Source: Rhodospirillales bacterium
GTDB taxonomy: Bacteria > Pseudomonadota > Alphaproteobacteria > Rhodospirillales > Thalassospiraceae
Reading direction: 5' to 3'
Assembly (NCBI GenBank): GCA_019634165.1
Contig: JAHQVT010000005.1
Span: 120,308 to 184,307 of the forward strand
Length of the DNA stretch: 64,000 nt
The translations under genes and the position numbers were made by a program. Shown piece by piece: positions 1-7,760 of this stretch. The notes under the pieces are model-generated. The model did no database searches. It saw only the letters and a list, made by a program, of their open reading frames with translations, and was not told the DNA's origin. The stretch's first letter is position 1; each line of letters starts with the position of its first letter.

Positions 1-108
1 GATTGATCAATTTCCCCATCAAATGATCGTGCGAAGTGATCGGATGATGGGTATTGTGATCGAAATCAGATCAAACCAGATCAAACTAAATTAAATCACG
101 GGGCGGGT

Positions 109-1002
109 ATGTTTGAGTTCAAAGATATCGAGATATTGCAAGACATCGTCAAAGCGGGTGGATTTCGCGCAGCAGCACAGAAATACAATCTGTCGCAATC
201 GGCGATTTCGGCCCGTGTTTCCGGGCTTGAAAAGAAACTGGGCATGATGCTGTTTGACCGAAGCAACCGTCAGGTCCGCCTGACGGCAGCGGGATTGCGG
301 TTCATCGAAGAAGCCCAGCGATTATCACGTGCCCGCGATCGTATCTGGCAGGAATTGACCCATCCCGGCGAACTGAGCGGAACAGTCAGGATCGGGGTTG
401 CGGAAACCATCGTTCATACATTGCTGACCGATATGCTGAACAAGTTAAAAGACGATTTCCCAAAGGTGCGCTTTGAGTTGTCTGTTGATACGTCCGGGCA
501 GCTTGGCAAGGCACTTGGCGAAGATGACATGGATGTTGCGATCATGCTGCGCGAGTCGGTCCCGCAGGGGGCTGTTGCCGCGCCATTAAAGCCGGTTGAA
601 CTTGGTTGGTACTGTGCCGAGGATATGGAATTAGGCGATAAACCATTGTCCCTACGCGATTTGGCAGAGCATGCAATTGTGACTTTTCCAAAAGGAACGC
701 CACCGTTTCGTGAAGTCGAAAGCATCTTTGCCGCACCCGATATTTCGCAACCGGCTTTGCATGGTTCAGCATCGCTTTCGACGGTTAAACATCTTGTGGC
801 CGGGAACTTCGGAATTGGGGTTTTACCAACACTTATGGTGAATAATTCCGAATGGGACGATCATATCAAACCAATCCCGGTCTTGCCCGAAGCGGCCCTG
901 ACGGCATTGCATTTTGTCATTGCATATTACCCTGAACGAAATCGTGAAATTGGGGCTGCCATTCAGGAGGCGGCAAAGCTTTCTGATCAAAATGATCGTT
1001 AA
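109..1002 (+). CDS. LysR-family transcriptional regulator of the TRAP/amidase cluster
   Basis: A 297-residue LysR-type DNA-binding regulator. The winged helix-turn-helix lies at about residues 5-62, with the family pattern GGFRAAAQKYNLSQSAISARV followed by EKKLGMMLFDR; an effector-binding domain follows at about 90-290. It is the first gene of a same-strand cluster and starts 77 nt before the DUF1445 gene, so it is probably the local regulator of DUF1445, TRAP, DUF2848 and amidase. A perfect inverted repeat covers its stop codon and could be its operator. The region before the start is rich in GATCA words, including a tandem CAGATCAAAC pair. The family call is certain; the effector is unknown. 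Confidence 0.9.
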   Translation: MFEFKDIEILQDIVKAGGFRAAAQKYNLSQSAISARVSGLEKKLGMMLFDRSNRQVRLTAAGLRFIEEAQRLSRARDRIWQELTHPGELSGTVRIGVAETIVHTLLTDMLNKLKDDFPKVRFELSVDTSGQLGKALGEDDMDVAIMLRESVPQGAVAAPLKPVELGWYCAEDMELGDKPLSLRDLAEHAIVTFPKGTPPFREVESIFAAPDISQPALHGSASLSTVKHLVAGNFGIGVLPTLMVNNSEWDDHIKPIPVLPEAALTALHFVIAYYPERNREIGAAIQEAAKLSDQNDR

Positions 1003-1011
1003 AAACGATCA
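993..1011. promoter_or_regulatory. Perfect inverted repeat TGATCGTT-AAA-AACGATCA
   Basis: Two 8-bp arms around a 3-bp centre overlap the stop codon of the LysR gene and lie about 70 bp before the DUF1445 start. GATC-containing words also cluster in the first 100 bp of the window. The size and symmetry suit a LysR-type operator. A short hairpin in RNA is the alternative, but no T-run follows it. Function is inferred. Confidence 0.4.
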
Positions 1012-1078
1012 TAAACCAGTTTAAATGATTTCTTGACAAGATCGGTTCCATTTCTCAATCTTTCGTCAGAGGCAGAGA

Positions 1079-1954
1079 ATGGAACCAAAAATGAACGCAT
1101 CAAAAAATGCGGCCCGTTCCGTTGATACCCGTTCGAACGAAATTTCGCAGATCACGCCATTGGCGTTGCGCAAATCAATTCGACGCGGCGAACACACAGG
1201 AACGACGACCGGTTTTTCATCAGGGTATCTTCAGGGGAACCTTGCGATTTTGCCCGCAGACTATGCGGACGAGTTTCTGCAGTTTTGTGCAAAGAACCCC
1301 AAATCATGCCCGTTGATTGGCATGTCTGAACCGGGGAACCCGCATATACCGGAACTTGGTGCTGATCTTGATATTCGAACAGACCTTCCGGGCTATCGCA
1401 TTTTTCGTGGCAGTAAAGATTTCACCAGCGCCAGCGATGTCAGCGATGTCTGGCGCGATGATCTGGTAACGTTCGTTTTGGGATGTTCATTTTCATTCGA
1501 AGCAGCGATTACGCGCGGCGGTGTTCAGTTACGCCATATGGATGCGAACCGCAATGTCCCGATGTATGTGACAAATATCGAAACCACACCGGCTGGGCGT
1601 TTCCATGGTCTGCTGGTGGTGTCGATGCGATCTTTTGCGCCTGGCGATGCGATCCGGGCGATCTTGTATTCCGACAGATATCGTCTGGCCCATGGTGCAC
1701 CGGTTCATATCGGTGACCCATTGCAGATCGGTATTGCGGATATTATGAAACCGGATTTTGGCGATGAGCCCGTCATTCATGAGGGGGACATCCCGGTTTT
1801 CTGGGCGTGTGGAGTCACGCCACAAATGGCAATTCGCAATGTATTGCCGGAATTTGCCATTACCCACGAACCGGGCTTGATGCTTGTAACCGATGTTCTT
1901 GCAGAAGCCGCGGAGTTCTCCCTTCAGACGAAACCTGAACAACATCAAACATAA
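1079..1954 (+). CDS. DUF1445 / D-glutamate cyclase-like family protein (putative hydro-lyase)
   Basis: A 291-residue protein that reads as the DUF1445 (YcsI-like) family, annotated in databases as putative hydro-lyase or D-glutamate cyclase-like. Visible family features are the N-terminal HTGTTTGFSSGYLQGNLAIL segment, the CPLIGMSEPGNP stretch and the central FVLGCSFSFEAA motif. Length matches the family's usual 260-290. A second ATG lies four codons in and could be the true start. It is followed 25 nt later by the TRAP binding protein. Members often sit beside TRAP or carboxylate transporters and amidases. The family call is secure; the reaction here is unproven. Confidence 0.85.
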   Translation: MEPKMNASKNAARSVDTRSNEISQITPLALRKSIRRGEHTGTTTGFSSGYLQGNLAILPADYADEFLQFCAKNPKSCPLIGMSEPGNPHIPELGADLDIRTDLPGYRIFRGSKDFTSASDVSDVWRDDLVTFVLGCSFSFEAAITRGGVQLRHMDANRNVPMYVTNIETTPAGRFHGLLVVSMRSFAPGDAIRAILYSDRYRLAHGAPVHIGDPLQIGIADIMKPDFGDEPVIHEGDIPVFWACGVTPQMAIRNVLPEFAITHEPGLMLVTDVLAEAAEFSLQTKPEQHQT

Positions 1955-1979
1955 ACAACTTATCAGAGAGGACATTGTT

Positions 1980-3032
1980 ATGAAAAAGATGGTTTCTTCG
2001 CTTTTGGCGGTATCTGCACTTGGTGCTGGTTTTGCAGCCAGCCCTGCATTCGCCGAGGAGCTTTCGGTTGTCGGTAGCTGGAGCAGCTTGCCGCTTTATA
2101 AACAATATGAAAGCCCGTTCTGGACCGAGACTGTGCCAGCGGATTCCAATGGTGACATCACCGTTCAGATGACCACCCATGATCAGATGGGTATTGGCGG
2201 CGGCGACGTTTTCCGTTTGCTGAGCGACGGCGTATTTGACGTTGCCATGACGGTTGGCGATTACGCAGTTGGTGATGCGCCGGAACTTGAAGGCCTTGAC
2301 GTGCCGTTGGTCGCAAACACCGCAGCCGAAGCCCAAGCCATGGTCGAAGCAGCACGCCCGATGGTCGATGACATCTTTGAAGCACGTTTCAATTCCAAGG
2401 TTCTTGCCATTGCCCCATATCCGCCGCAGGTGGTTTTCTGCGCTGGTGAAGTTGGATCGCTTGCCGATCTTAAAGGCAAGAAAGTCCGTGGTTCCGGCCG
2501 TATGACGACCAAATTCCTTGAAGCACTGGGTGCGACGGGTGTGAATGTGGCGTTTTCCGAAGTTCCCGGCGCGCTTGAACGTGGTGTGATTGATTGTGCC
2601 GTTACCGGTGCCGGTTCTGGATACAGTGCTGGTTGGTGGGAAGTTTCCGATCATTTGATGACCATTCCGCTGGGCGGCTGGGATCCGGTTGTAACCGCGA
2701 TGAACCTTGATAAATGGAATGGTTTGTCAGCCGATACTCAGAAATTTATCACTGATGAAATCACGTCTAAATTCGAAGCTCCGGCATGGGCATCGGCTGC
2801 AGATGCGTTGAAAAACGATGTTGCTTGCCTGACCGGCAATGGTACTTGCCCGGCAGGTGATCCGGCGAATATGACGCTGGTTGATGTTTCGGATGCAGAT
2901 TTTGCACAGGCAAAAGCCATCCTGACGGAAACTGTTCTGCCGGAATGGGCAGAACGTGCTGGTAATGATTGGGTTGCACGCTGGAACGATAGCGTTGGCA
3001 AAACGGTCGGTGTTACCGTACCGCTGAAGTAA
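1980..3032 (+). CDS. TRAP transporter substrate-binding protein (DctP type)
   Basis: A periplasmic solute receptor of about 350 residues. The track start at 1893 lies inside the previous gene. The ATG at 1980 begins a classic signal peptide (basic MKK, hydrophobic core, cut after AFA) and has a GAGAGGA ribosome site. Mid-protein, LKGKKVRGSGRMTTKFLEALGA matches the region that holds the arginine binding the substrate carboxylate in DctP-family proteins. The two membrane subunits follow directly. It should capture an organic acid for sodium-driven uptake. The substrate cannot be named from sequence; the downstream amidase hints at an amide- or lactam-related acid. Confidence 0.9.
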   Translation: MKKMVSSLLAVSALGAGFAASPAFAEELSVVGSWSSLPLYKQYESPFWTETVPADSNGDITVQMTTHDQMGIGGGDVFRLLSDGVFDVAMTVGDYAVGDAPELEGLDVPLVANTAAEAQAMVEAARPMVDDIFEARFNSKVLAIAPYPPQVVFCAGEVGSLADLKGKKVRGSGRMTTKFLEALGATGVNVAFSEVPGALERGVIDCAVTGAGSGYSAGWWEVSDHLMTIPLGGWDPVVTAMNLDKWNGLSADTQKFITDEITSKFEAPAWASAADALKNDVACLTGNGTCPAGDPANMTLVDVSDADFAQAKAILTETVLPEWAERAGNDWVARWNDSVGKTVGVTVPLK

Positions 3033-3062
3033 GTTTCAGCAATTGGCGGAGAGGCCGGAAAA

Positions 3063-3611
3063 GTGACCCATAGAATGCTTGCGGCCATCCGCCGCACAAA
3101 CCGCTTTATCGCGTTGCTCGTCGGACTTGTTCTGACGGGCACCGTGATCCTGATTATTGCAGAAATTTTGTTGCGCGAAGTCGGCATATCGCTTGGTGGT
3201 GCCGAAGAAATTTCTGGATACGTCATGGCAGGTGTTGCCAGTTGGGGGATGTCATATGCCCTGACCGAACTTGCCCATGTTCGTATTGATTTGATCCGAT
3301 TGCGTTTAGAAAGGCGCGGTCGGGCTATGCTTGATCTGATTGCGATTGTTGCCCTTGCCGGTGTGGCATCCCTTGTTGCGTTTCAATGCTGGCCGGTTCT
3401 TGAAAAAACCCTTGAACGGGGGTCGCGGGCCAATACGGTGCTTGAAACCCCGCTTTGGATTCCGCAGACGATTTGGCTTTCGGGTTGGATCTGGTTTGCC
3501 GTGTCATCCTGCCTTCTTGTGATTTTGACATTGGTTTTGTTGATGCGTCGTGACTTTGATCAGGCCGATGCCCTTGTCGGTGCGCGCTCCGAAGTGGAGC
3601 TTGAATTATGA
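3063..3611 (+). CDS. TRAP transporter small membrane subunit (DctQ type)
   Basis: A 182-residue inner-membrane protein with four predicted helices (about residues 13-38, 50-72, 88-112 and 132-160), the usual size and topology of the DctQ subunit. The start is GTG at 3063, with an ATG four codons later as an alternative. Its last codons overlap the large-subunit start by 4 nt (ATGA), so translation is probably coupled. It pairs with the DctM-type protein that follows. Confidence 0.88.
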   Translation: MTHRMLAAIRRTNRFIALLVGLVLTGTVILIIAEILLREVGISLGGAEEISGYVMAGVASWGMSYALTELAHVRIDLIRLRLERRGRAMLDLIAIVALAGVASLVAFQCWPVLEKTLERGSRANTVLETPLWIPQTIWLSGWIWFAVSSCLLVILTLVLLMRRDFDQADALVGARSEVELEL

Positions 3612-4888
3612 TTTTTGCTGTAACAGCGTCACTTCTTGGGTTTCTGGCCTTATCCATCCCGGTTGGAATTGTTTTGTTCCTGCTGGGGATCGGGGTTGAT
3701 CAGTTCTTTACACCATTCCCGCTTTTGCGTGGCCTTGGTCAGGTGGTTTGGTCTTCATCAAATTCATCGACCCTGATTGCCATTCCGTTTTTTGTCCTGC
3801 TGGGTGAAATCCTTGTGCGCGGTGGGATTGCCGAGAAAACCTATGAAGCATTGGATAAATGGTTTTCGTGGCTTCCGGGTGGTTTGATCCACGCCAATAT
3901 CGGAACGGCGACGATGTTTTCGGCAACATCAGGATCGTCTGTTGCCACGGCAGCGACCGTTGCAACGGTGGCAATGCCGCAGGCCGAAAAGCTTGGCTAT
4001 GATCCAAAACTGTTTTCCGGGGCGATTGCCGCAGGCGGAACCCTTGGCATTATGATCCCACCGTCGATCAATCTGATTGTCTATGGGTTCCTGACCGAAA
4101 CATCGATACCGCGTCTGTTCTTGGCCGGGTTGGTGCCGGGGCTTTTGATGGCGCTTGTCTTTATGTTGGTGACGGTTGTTCTGTGTAAGATCAAACCATC
4201 GCTTGGCGGGCAAAGCCGGTCCTTTAGCTGGTCAGAACGAATAACGAGCCTTCGCCATCTGATCCCGATCCTGATCCTGTTTTTTGCGGTGATCGGTTCG
4301 ATTTATGCCGGCTGGGCAACGCCAACAGAATCTGCGGCCATCGGGGTTGCGATTGCCATGCTTATCGCGGCCTTTAACCGGGGTGTTTCCAACGACATGG
4401 TTAAGATGTGTCTGCTTGGAACAGTTCGGATTACCGCGATGATCATGTTGGTGATTATCGGGGCATATTTCCTGAACTTTACCCTGACCGCAGCAGGCAT
4501 GGGCCGTGAACTTAAAGACCTTTTGACCGGTCTTAATTTCAGTCCGATGGGCACCCTTTTGGTTGTGATCGCACTTTATATCGTGCTGGGTTTCTTCATC
4601 GAAACCTTGTCCCTGATGGTTGCGACCATTCCGATCATTGTGCCGATCATGACCGGCATGGGTTTTGATAAGGTCTGGTTTGGCATTCTTCTGATCGTTT
4701 TGATCGAGATGGCGCTGATTACGCCACCGGTTGGCTTGAACCTTTATGTCGTGCAGGGGGCTCGAAAGTCCGGGCGGCTTTCCGAAGTCATGCTGGGCAC
4801 GATCCCGTTCGTACTGGTGATGGCGGCGATGATTGTCGGTCTGATTTTCCTGCCGGAATTGGCACTTTTCCTGCCCGATTATCTTTAG
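3608..4888 (+). CDS. TRAP transporter large membrane subunit (DctM type)
   Basis: A 426-residue, very hydrophobic protein with about 12 membrane segments. Family marks include the early LFLLGIGVDQ helix, the SGSSVATAATVATVAMPQ stretch, GAIAAGGTLGIMIPPS and a late ALITPPVGLNLYVVQG segment. This is the transport subunit, which exchanges sodium and substrate with the receptor encoded two genes upstream. The length is normal for DctM and there is no sign of damage. Confidence 0.93.
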   Translation: MIFAVTASLLGFLALSIPVGIVLFLLGIGVDQFFTPFPLLRGLGQVVWSSSNSSTLIAIPFFVLLGEILVRGGIAEKTYEALDKWFSWLPGGLIHANIGTATMFSATSGSSVATAATVATVAMPQAEKLGYDPKLFSGAIAAGGTLGIMIPPSINLIVYGFLTETSIPRLFLAGLVPGLLMALVFMLVTVVLCKIKPSLGGQSRSFSWSERITSLRHLIPILILFFAVIGSIYAGWATPTESAAIGVAIAMLIAAFNRGVSNDMVKMCLLGTVRITAMIMLVIIGAYFLNFTLTAAGMGRELKDLLTGLNFSPMGTLLVVIALYIVLGFFIETLSLMVATIPIIVPIMTGMGFDKVWFGILLIVLIEMALITPPVGLNLYVVQGARKSGRLSEVMLGTIPFVLVMAAMIVGLIFLPELALFLPDYL

Positions 4889-4926
4889 GACCTAAGTGGT
4901 TTCTTTGATGACACCAATTGGCTGAC

Positions 4927-4948
4927 GGGCCGGGGTATTTCCCGGTCC
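4927..4948 (+). other. Intergenic stem-loop between TRAP genes and DUF2848 gene
   Basis: GGGCCGGG and CCCGGTCC form an 8-bp stem with one G-U pair around a 6-nt loop. No T-run follows, so it is more likely an RNA-stabilising or partial stop signal inside the operon than a full terminator. Confidence 0.4.
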
Positions 4949-5012
4949 GGGCCCCTTTATGATGCCGCGCAACAGCACGGCAGCACAGAAATCCAAAAAG
5001 TGAGATCGAAAT

Positions 5013-5696
5013 ATGTTGATGAAATTCACCCTTGCGGGCTCAGAAATTGATTTTGACATTGTCCATTGTACGGTTGCCGGTTGGACCGGCCGCGATGCCA
5101 GTGCCATTCAGCACCATATTGATGAACTGGCAGCGATCGGCGTGAAGCCGCCATCAACTGTGCCGCTTTATTACCGGACCGCATCGGGCATGGTGACCCA
5201 GCAAGATGTGATTGAAGTGGTCGGTACCGGCACATCGGGCGAGATTGAGCCATTTCTGATTGCAAAGGATGGCACGCTTTATCTTGGTCTGGCATCAGAC
5301 CATACCGACCGCGAACTTGAAGCCCATTCGGTCGCACTTTCCAAACAGATTTGCGAGAAACCTGTCGCGTCGGAAATCTGGCGGTTTGACGAGGTTAAAG
5401 ACCATATTGAACAGATCGAAATGCGGTCATGGGTTCAAGAAAAAGACGGTGATGACTGGGTGCTTTATCAAGAAGGATTGATTGCATCCATTCGGCCTTT
5501 GAGCGACCTGATCGAAGGTTCTGGACTTATGAGCACGGCGGGCAAAGGCAAGGCATCGGTGATGCTGTGTGGTACCCTTGGGGCAAAGGGCGGTGTGCGT
5601 CCGGCACGTCGTTTCAAAATGGCATTGCATGACCCGGTGCTTGATCGCACCATTGAGTGCGCCTATGACATTAATGAACTGCCCGAAATCGCCTAG
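5013..5696 (+). CDS. DUF2848 family protein
   Basis: A 227-residue protein that reads as DUF2848, a family of unknown function often found next to amidases and TRAP transporters. Visible features are the early AGWTGRDASAIQHHIDELAAIG, the VPLYYRTA stretch, LASDHTDRELEAHSV and a late VMLCGTLGAKGGVRPA. LASDHTDRE and GTLGAKGG resemble segments of fumarylacetoacetate hydrolase-fold enzymes, which would suggest a metal-dependent hydrolase or lyase; this is inference. The start is ATG with a second ATG two codons later. It lies 64 nt before the amidase. Confidence 0.75.
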   Translation: MLMKFTLAGSEIDFDIVHCTVAGWTGRDASAIQHHIDELAAIGVKPPSTVPLYYRTASGMVTQQDVIEVVGTGTSGEIEPFLIAKDGTLYLGLASDHTDRELEAHSVALSKQICEKPVASEIWRFDEVKDHIEQIEMRSWVQEKDGDDWVLYQEGLIASIRPLSDLIEGSGLMSTAGKGKASVMLCGTLGAKGGVRPARRFKMALHDPVLDRTIECAYDINELPEIA

Positions 5697-5760
5697 AGAC
5701 CAAGCGGACCTTGGCAATGTGGCGCGCAGACAAAAAACATAACAGGACGGAGGCCGCCCG

Positions 5761-7035
5761 ATGGGTGCGATGATCGATAAGGCACAGGCAGCAATCGACA
5801 AGGTCAACGAACTTGGCGATCTGAAAGACAAAATCTTTACCGAGTTTAATCCCGAACGGATTTTGAACTCTGCGAAACAGGCGGAAGAACGTGTTGCTTC
5901 CCACCCCAAATTGCCACTTGCCGGGATGCTGGTATCGATCAAGGATTTGTATGACGAAGCAGGCATTGCGACGACGGCGGCCTCAAGGCTTTTGAAAGAT
6001 CGGGCAGTAGCAACGGCTGATTGTGATGTTGTGCGTTTGGTCAAGGAAGCAGGTGCCGTTCCGTTTGGGCGTACAACGCTGAGTGAATTTGCCTATTCCG
6101 GTGTGGGGTTGAACCCGCATTATGGCACGCCGGGTAATATCTTTGATCCGGCAGGCATTCCGGGTGGATCAACATCGGGCGGTGGTTTGACCGTTGCACA
6201 TGGGTTGGTTGATTTTGCACTGGGCACCGATACTGGTGGATCAATCCGTATCCCATCGGCAATCAATGGACTTTATGGGTTTAAGCCATCGCGCCTGTCC
6301 GTACCCGGCACGGGTATCCATCCACTGGCCGAAAGTTTTGACACACCTGGGCCGCTTGCCGGGGATCTTGAAACTGCGATTTCTGTGTTTGAAGTGATGT
6401 CAGGTCAATCGGTTCGCGCAGAATCAGGCGATGACCATGTTCTTCGTATTGGTGTGCCGGTTAATGCGTTTGTTGATGGGCTTGATGCGCGGGTAAAAGC
6501 CGATTTCGCAATGGTGTGCGAACAATTGCGATCATCCGGGCATGAATTGGTTGAGGTTGATCTTGGCTTTGTTGCCGAGAACGCCATCCTAAATAAAATG
6601 CTGGTTTCGTTCGAAGCGCATAAAATCTATTCCGGTGATTTTGACAAACTTGAAACCTGTGGCGATCCGCGCGTTTTATCGCGGATGAAATTTGCCGATA
6701 GTCTGTCCAAGGGTGACATCATCGCTGCCTATGCCACACGTACCGATGTTGTTTCGCGGTTTGGGGCGGCAATGGCGGATGTCGATGTGATGATTTCGCC
6801 GACCTTGCCGATGATGGCGCCGAAAATCGCCGAGGTCGAAGCCGATTTTGATAACCTCAATGCGATGATGTTGCGCAATACCAGCTATCTCAACCTTGTT
6901 GATGCCTGTGCCATTTCAATCCCGGTACATGTGGTCGGGCAGACAGTACCGGCGGCATTGATGATTGCCGCACCGCATGGGCATGACCGTGCGGTACTAA
7001 ATGCCGCGCGTCTGATTGATCCGCTGTTTGGTTGA
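5761..7035 (+). CDS. Amidase (amidase signature family)
   Basis: A 424-residue amidase-signature enzyme that hydrolyses an amide to an acid and ammonia. The Ser-cisSer-Lys triad is visible: Lys61 in SIKDLYDEAG, Ser137 in GGSTSGGG and Ser161 in DTGGSIRIPS, with the same 24-residue serine spacing as malonamidase E2. No transamidosome partner (gatB, gatC) is nearby, so this is a catabolic amidase rather than GatA. It is the last gene of the cluster and ends at a strong hairpin terminator. The substrate is unknown; a product of the DUF1445 or DUF2848 step is plausible. Confidence 0.88.
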   Translation: MGAMIDKAQAAIDKVNELGDLKDKIFTEFNPERILNSAKQAEERVASHPKLPLAGMLVSIKDLYDEAGIATTAASRLLKDRAVATADCDVVRLVKEAGAVPFGRTTLSEFAYSGVGLNPHYGTPGNIFDPAGIPGGSTSGGGLTVAHGLVDFALGTDTGGSIRIPSAINGLYGFKPSRLSVPGTGIHPLAESFDTPGPLAGDLETAISVFEVMSGQSVRAESGDDHVLRIGVPVNAFVDGLDARVKADFAMVCEQLRSSGHELVEVDLGFVAENAILNKMLVSFEAHKIYSGDFDKLETCGDPRVLSRMKFADSLSKGDIIAAYATRTDVVSRFGAAMADVDVMISPTLPMMAPKIAEVEADFDNLNAMMLRNTSYLNLVDACAISIPVHVVGQTVPAALMIAAPHGHDRAVLNAARLIDPLFG

Positions 7036-7059
7036 TTTTTTCTGATCCGCACACATAGA

Positions 7060-7089
7060 AAAACGGCCCGGAAAAATCCGGGCCGTTTT
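7060..7089. terminator. Bidirectional terminator between amidase and dps
   Basis: AAAACGGCCCGG and CCGGGCCGTTTT form a long GC stem around a short A-rich loop. A/T runs on both sides serve the convergent amidase and dps genes. Confidence 0.9.
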
Positions 7090-7116
7090 ATTTTAATCTG
7101 ATGCTGTGACGCACGA

Positions 7117-7587
7117 TTAGCTTTCAAGCAGAGAGCGCAACATCCAAGCGGTTTTTTCATGAACCTGAATGCGGGCGGTCAGAAGGTCTGCTGTTGCGTC
7201 ATCGTCTGAACTATCGCAAATCGGATAGAGCGAACGTGCGGTTTTGATCAGGGTTTCATGACCTGCAACCAACTGCTTGATCATGTCCTTGGCCGCAGGG
7301 ACACCGGTTTCTTCTTCGATCGAGGTCAACTCGCCATAGGCTGAGAAACTGGCCGGGGCGAAGGCACCCAATGAACGGATACGTTCAGCAATTTCGTCGA
7401 TCGCCATGGCAAGTTCGGTATATTGCTGTTCGAACATGGTGTGCAGTGTCTGGAACATCGGACCCGTTACGTTCCAATGGAAGTTATGGGTCTTGAGGTA
7501 CAGCGCGTAGGAATCTGCCAGAACACGGCCAAGCCCGTCGGCGATTTCGGTACGGTTTGTTTCGTTAATTCCGATATCAATCTGCAT
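7117..7587 (-). CDS. dps: Dps-family DNA-protecting / ferritin-like protein
   Basis: A 156-residue Dps protein, which forms dodecamers that store iron and protect DNA in starvation and peroxide stress. The ferroxidase signature is present: the helix containing [15 protein letters not shown], then [22 protein letters not shown], supplying the His, Asp and Glu ligands. It lacks a long lysine-rich N-terminal tail, so direct DNA binding may be weak. A site matching the OxyR core ATAG-N7-CTAT lies about 120 bp upstream. It shares a terminator with the convergent amidase gene. Confidence 0.93.
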   Translation of the reverse strand: MQIDIGINETNRTEIADGLGRVLADSYALYLKTHNFHWNVTGPMFQTLHTMFEQQYTELAMAIDEIAERIRSLGAFAPASFSAYGELTSIEEETGVPAAKDMIKQLVAGHETLIKTARSLYPICDSSDDDATADLLTARIQVHEKTAWMLRSLLES

Positions 7588-7705
7588 TTTCTATCTCCTC
7601 TCGTCGGGGGTGGGGAACCCCCTGAAGGTTTACTCTCTCAATCTCGTTACAGAGAGTATCGAACATACGGAAATGGTAAGCCAATCAATCGTTTATTTAT
7701 TTGCA

Positions 7706-7720
7706 ATAGATCAATTCTAT
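7706..7720. promoter_or_regulatory. OxyR-like site upstream of dps
   Basis: ATAGATCAATTCTAT has the ATAG-N7-CTAT form of an OxyR half-site and is near-palindromic. It sits 119-133 bp before the dps start. Only one half-site is obvious; OxyR normally binds two. Confidence 0.4.
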
Positions 7721-7760
7721 TACAAAAAGTGTGGTTATTTTTGCAGCCTTTCAGAGCAGG

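Noticed and set aside
1860-2654. Minus-strand 264-codon ORF
   Set aside because: It lies opposite the DUF1445 and TRAP receptor genes and has no family features.
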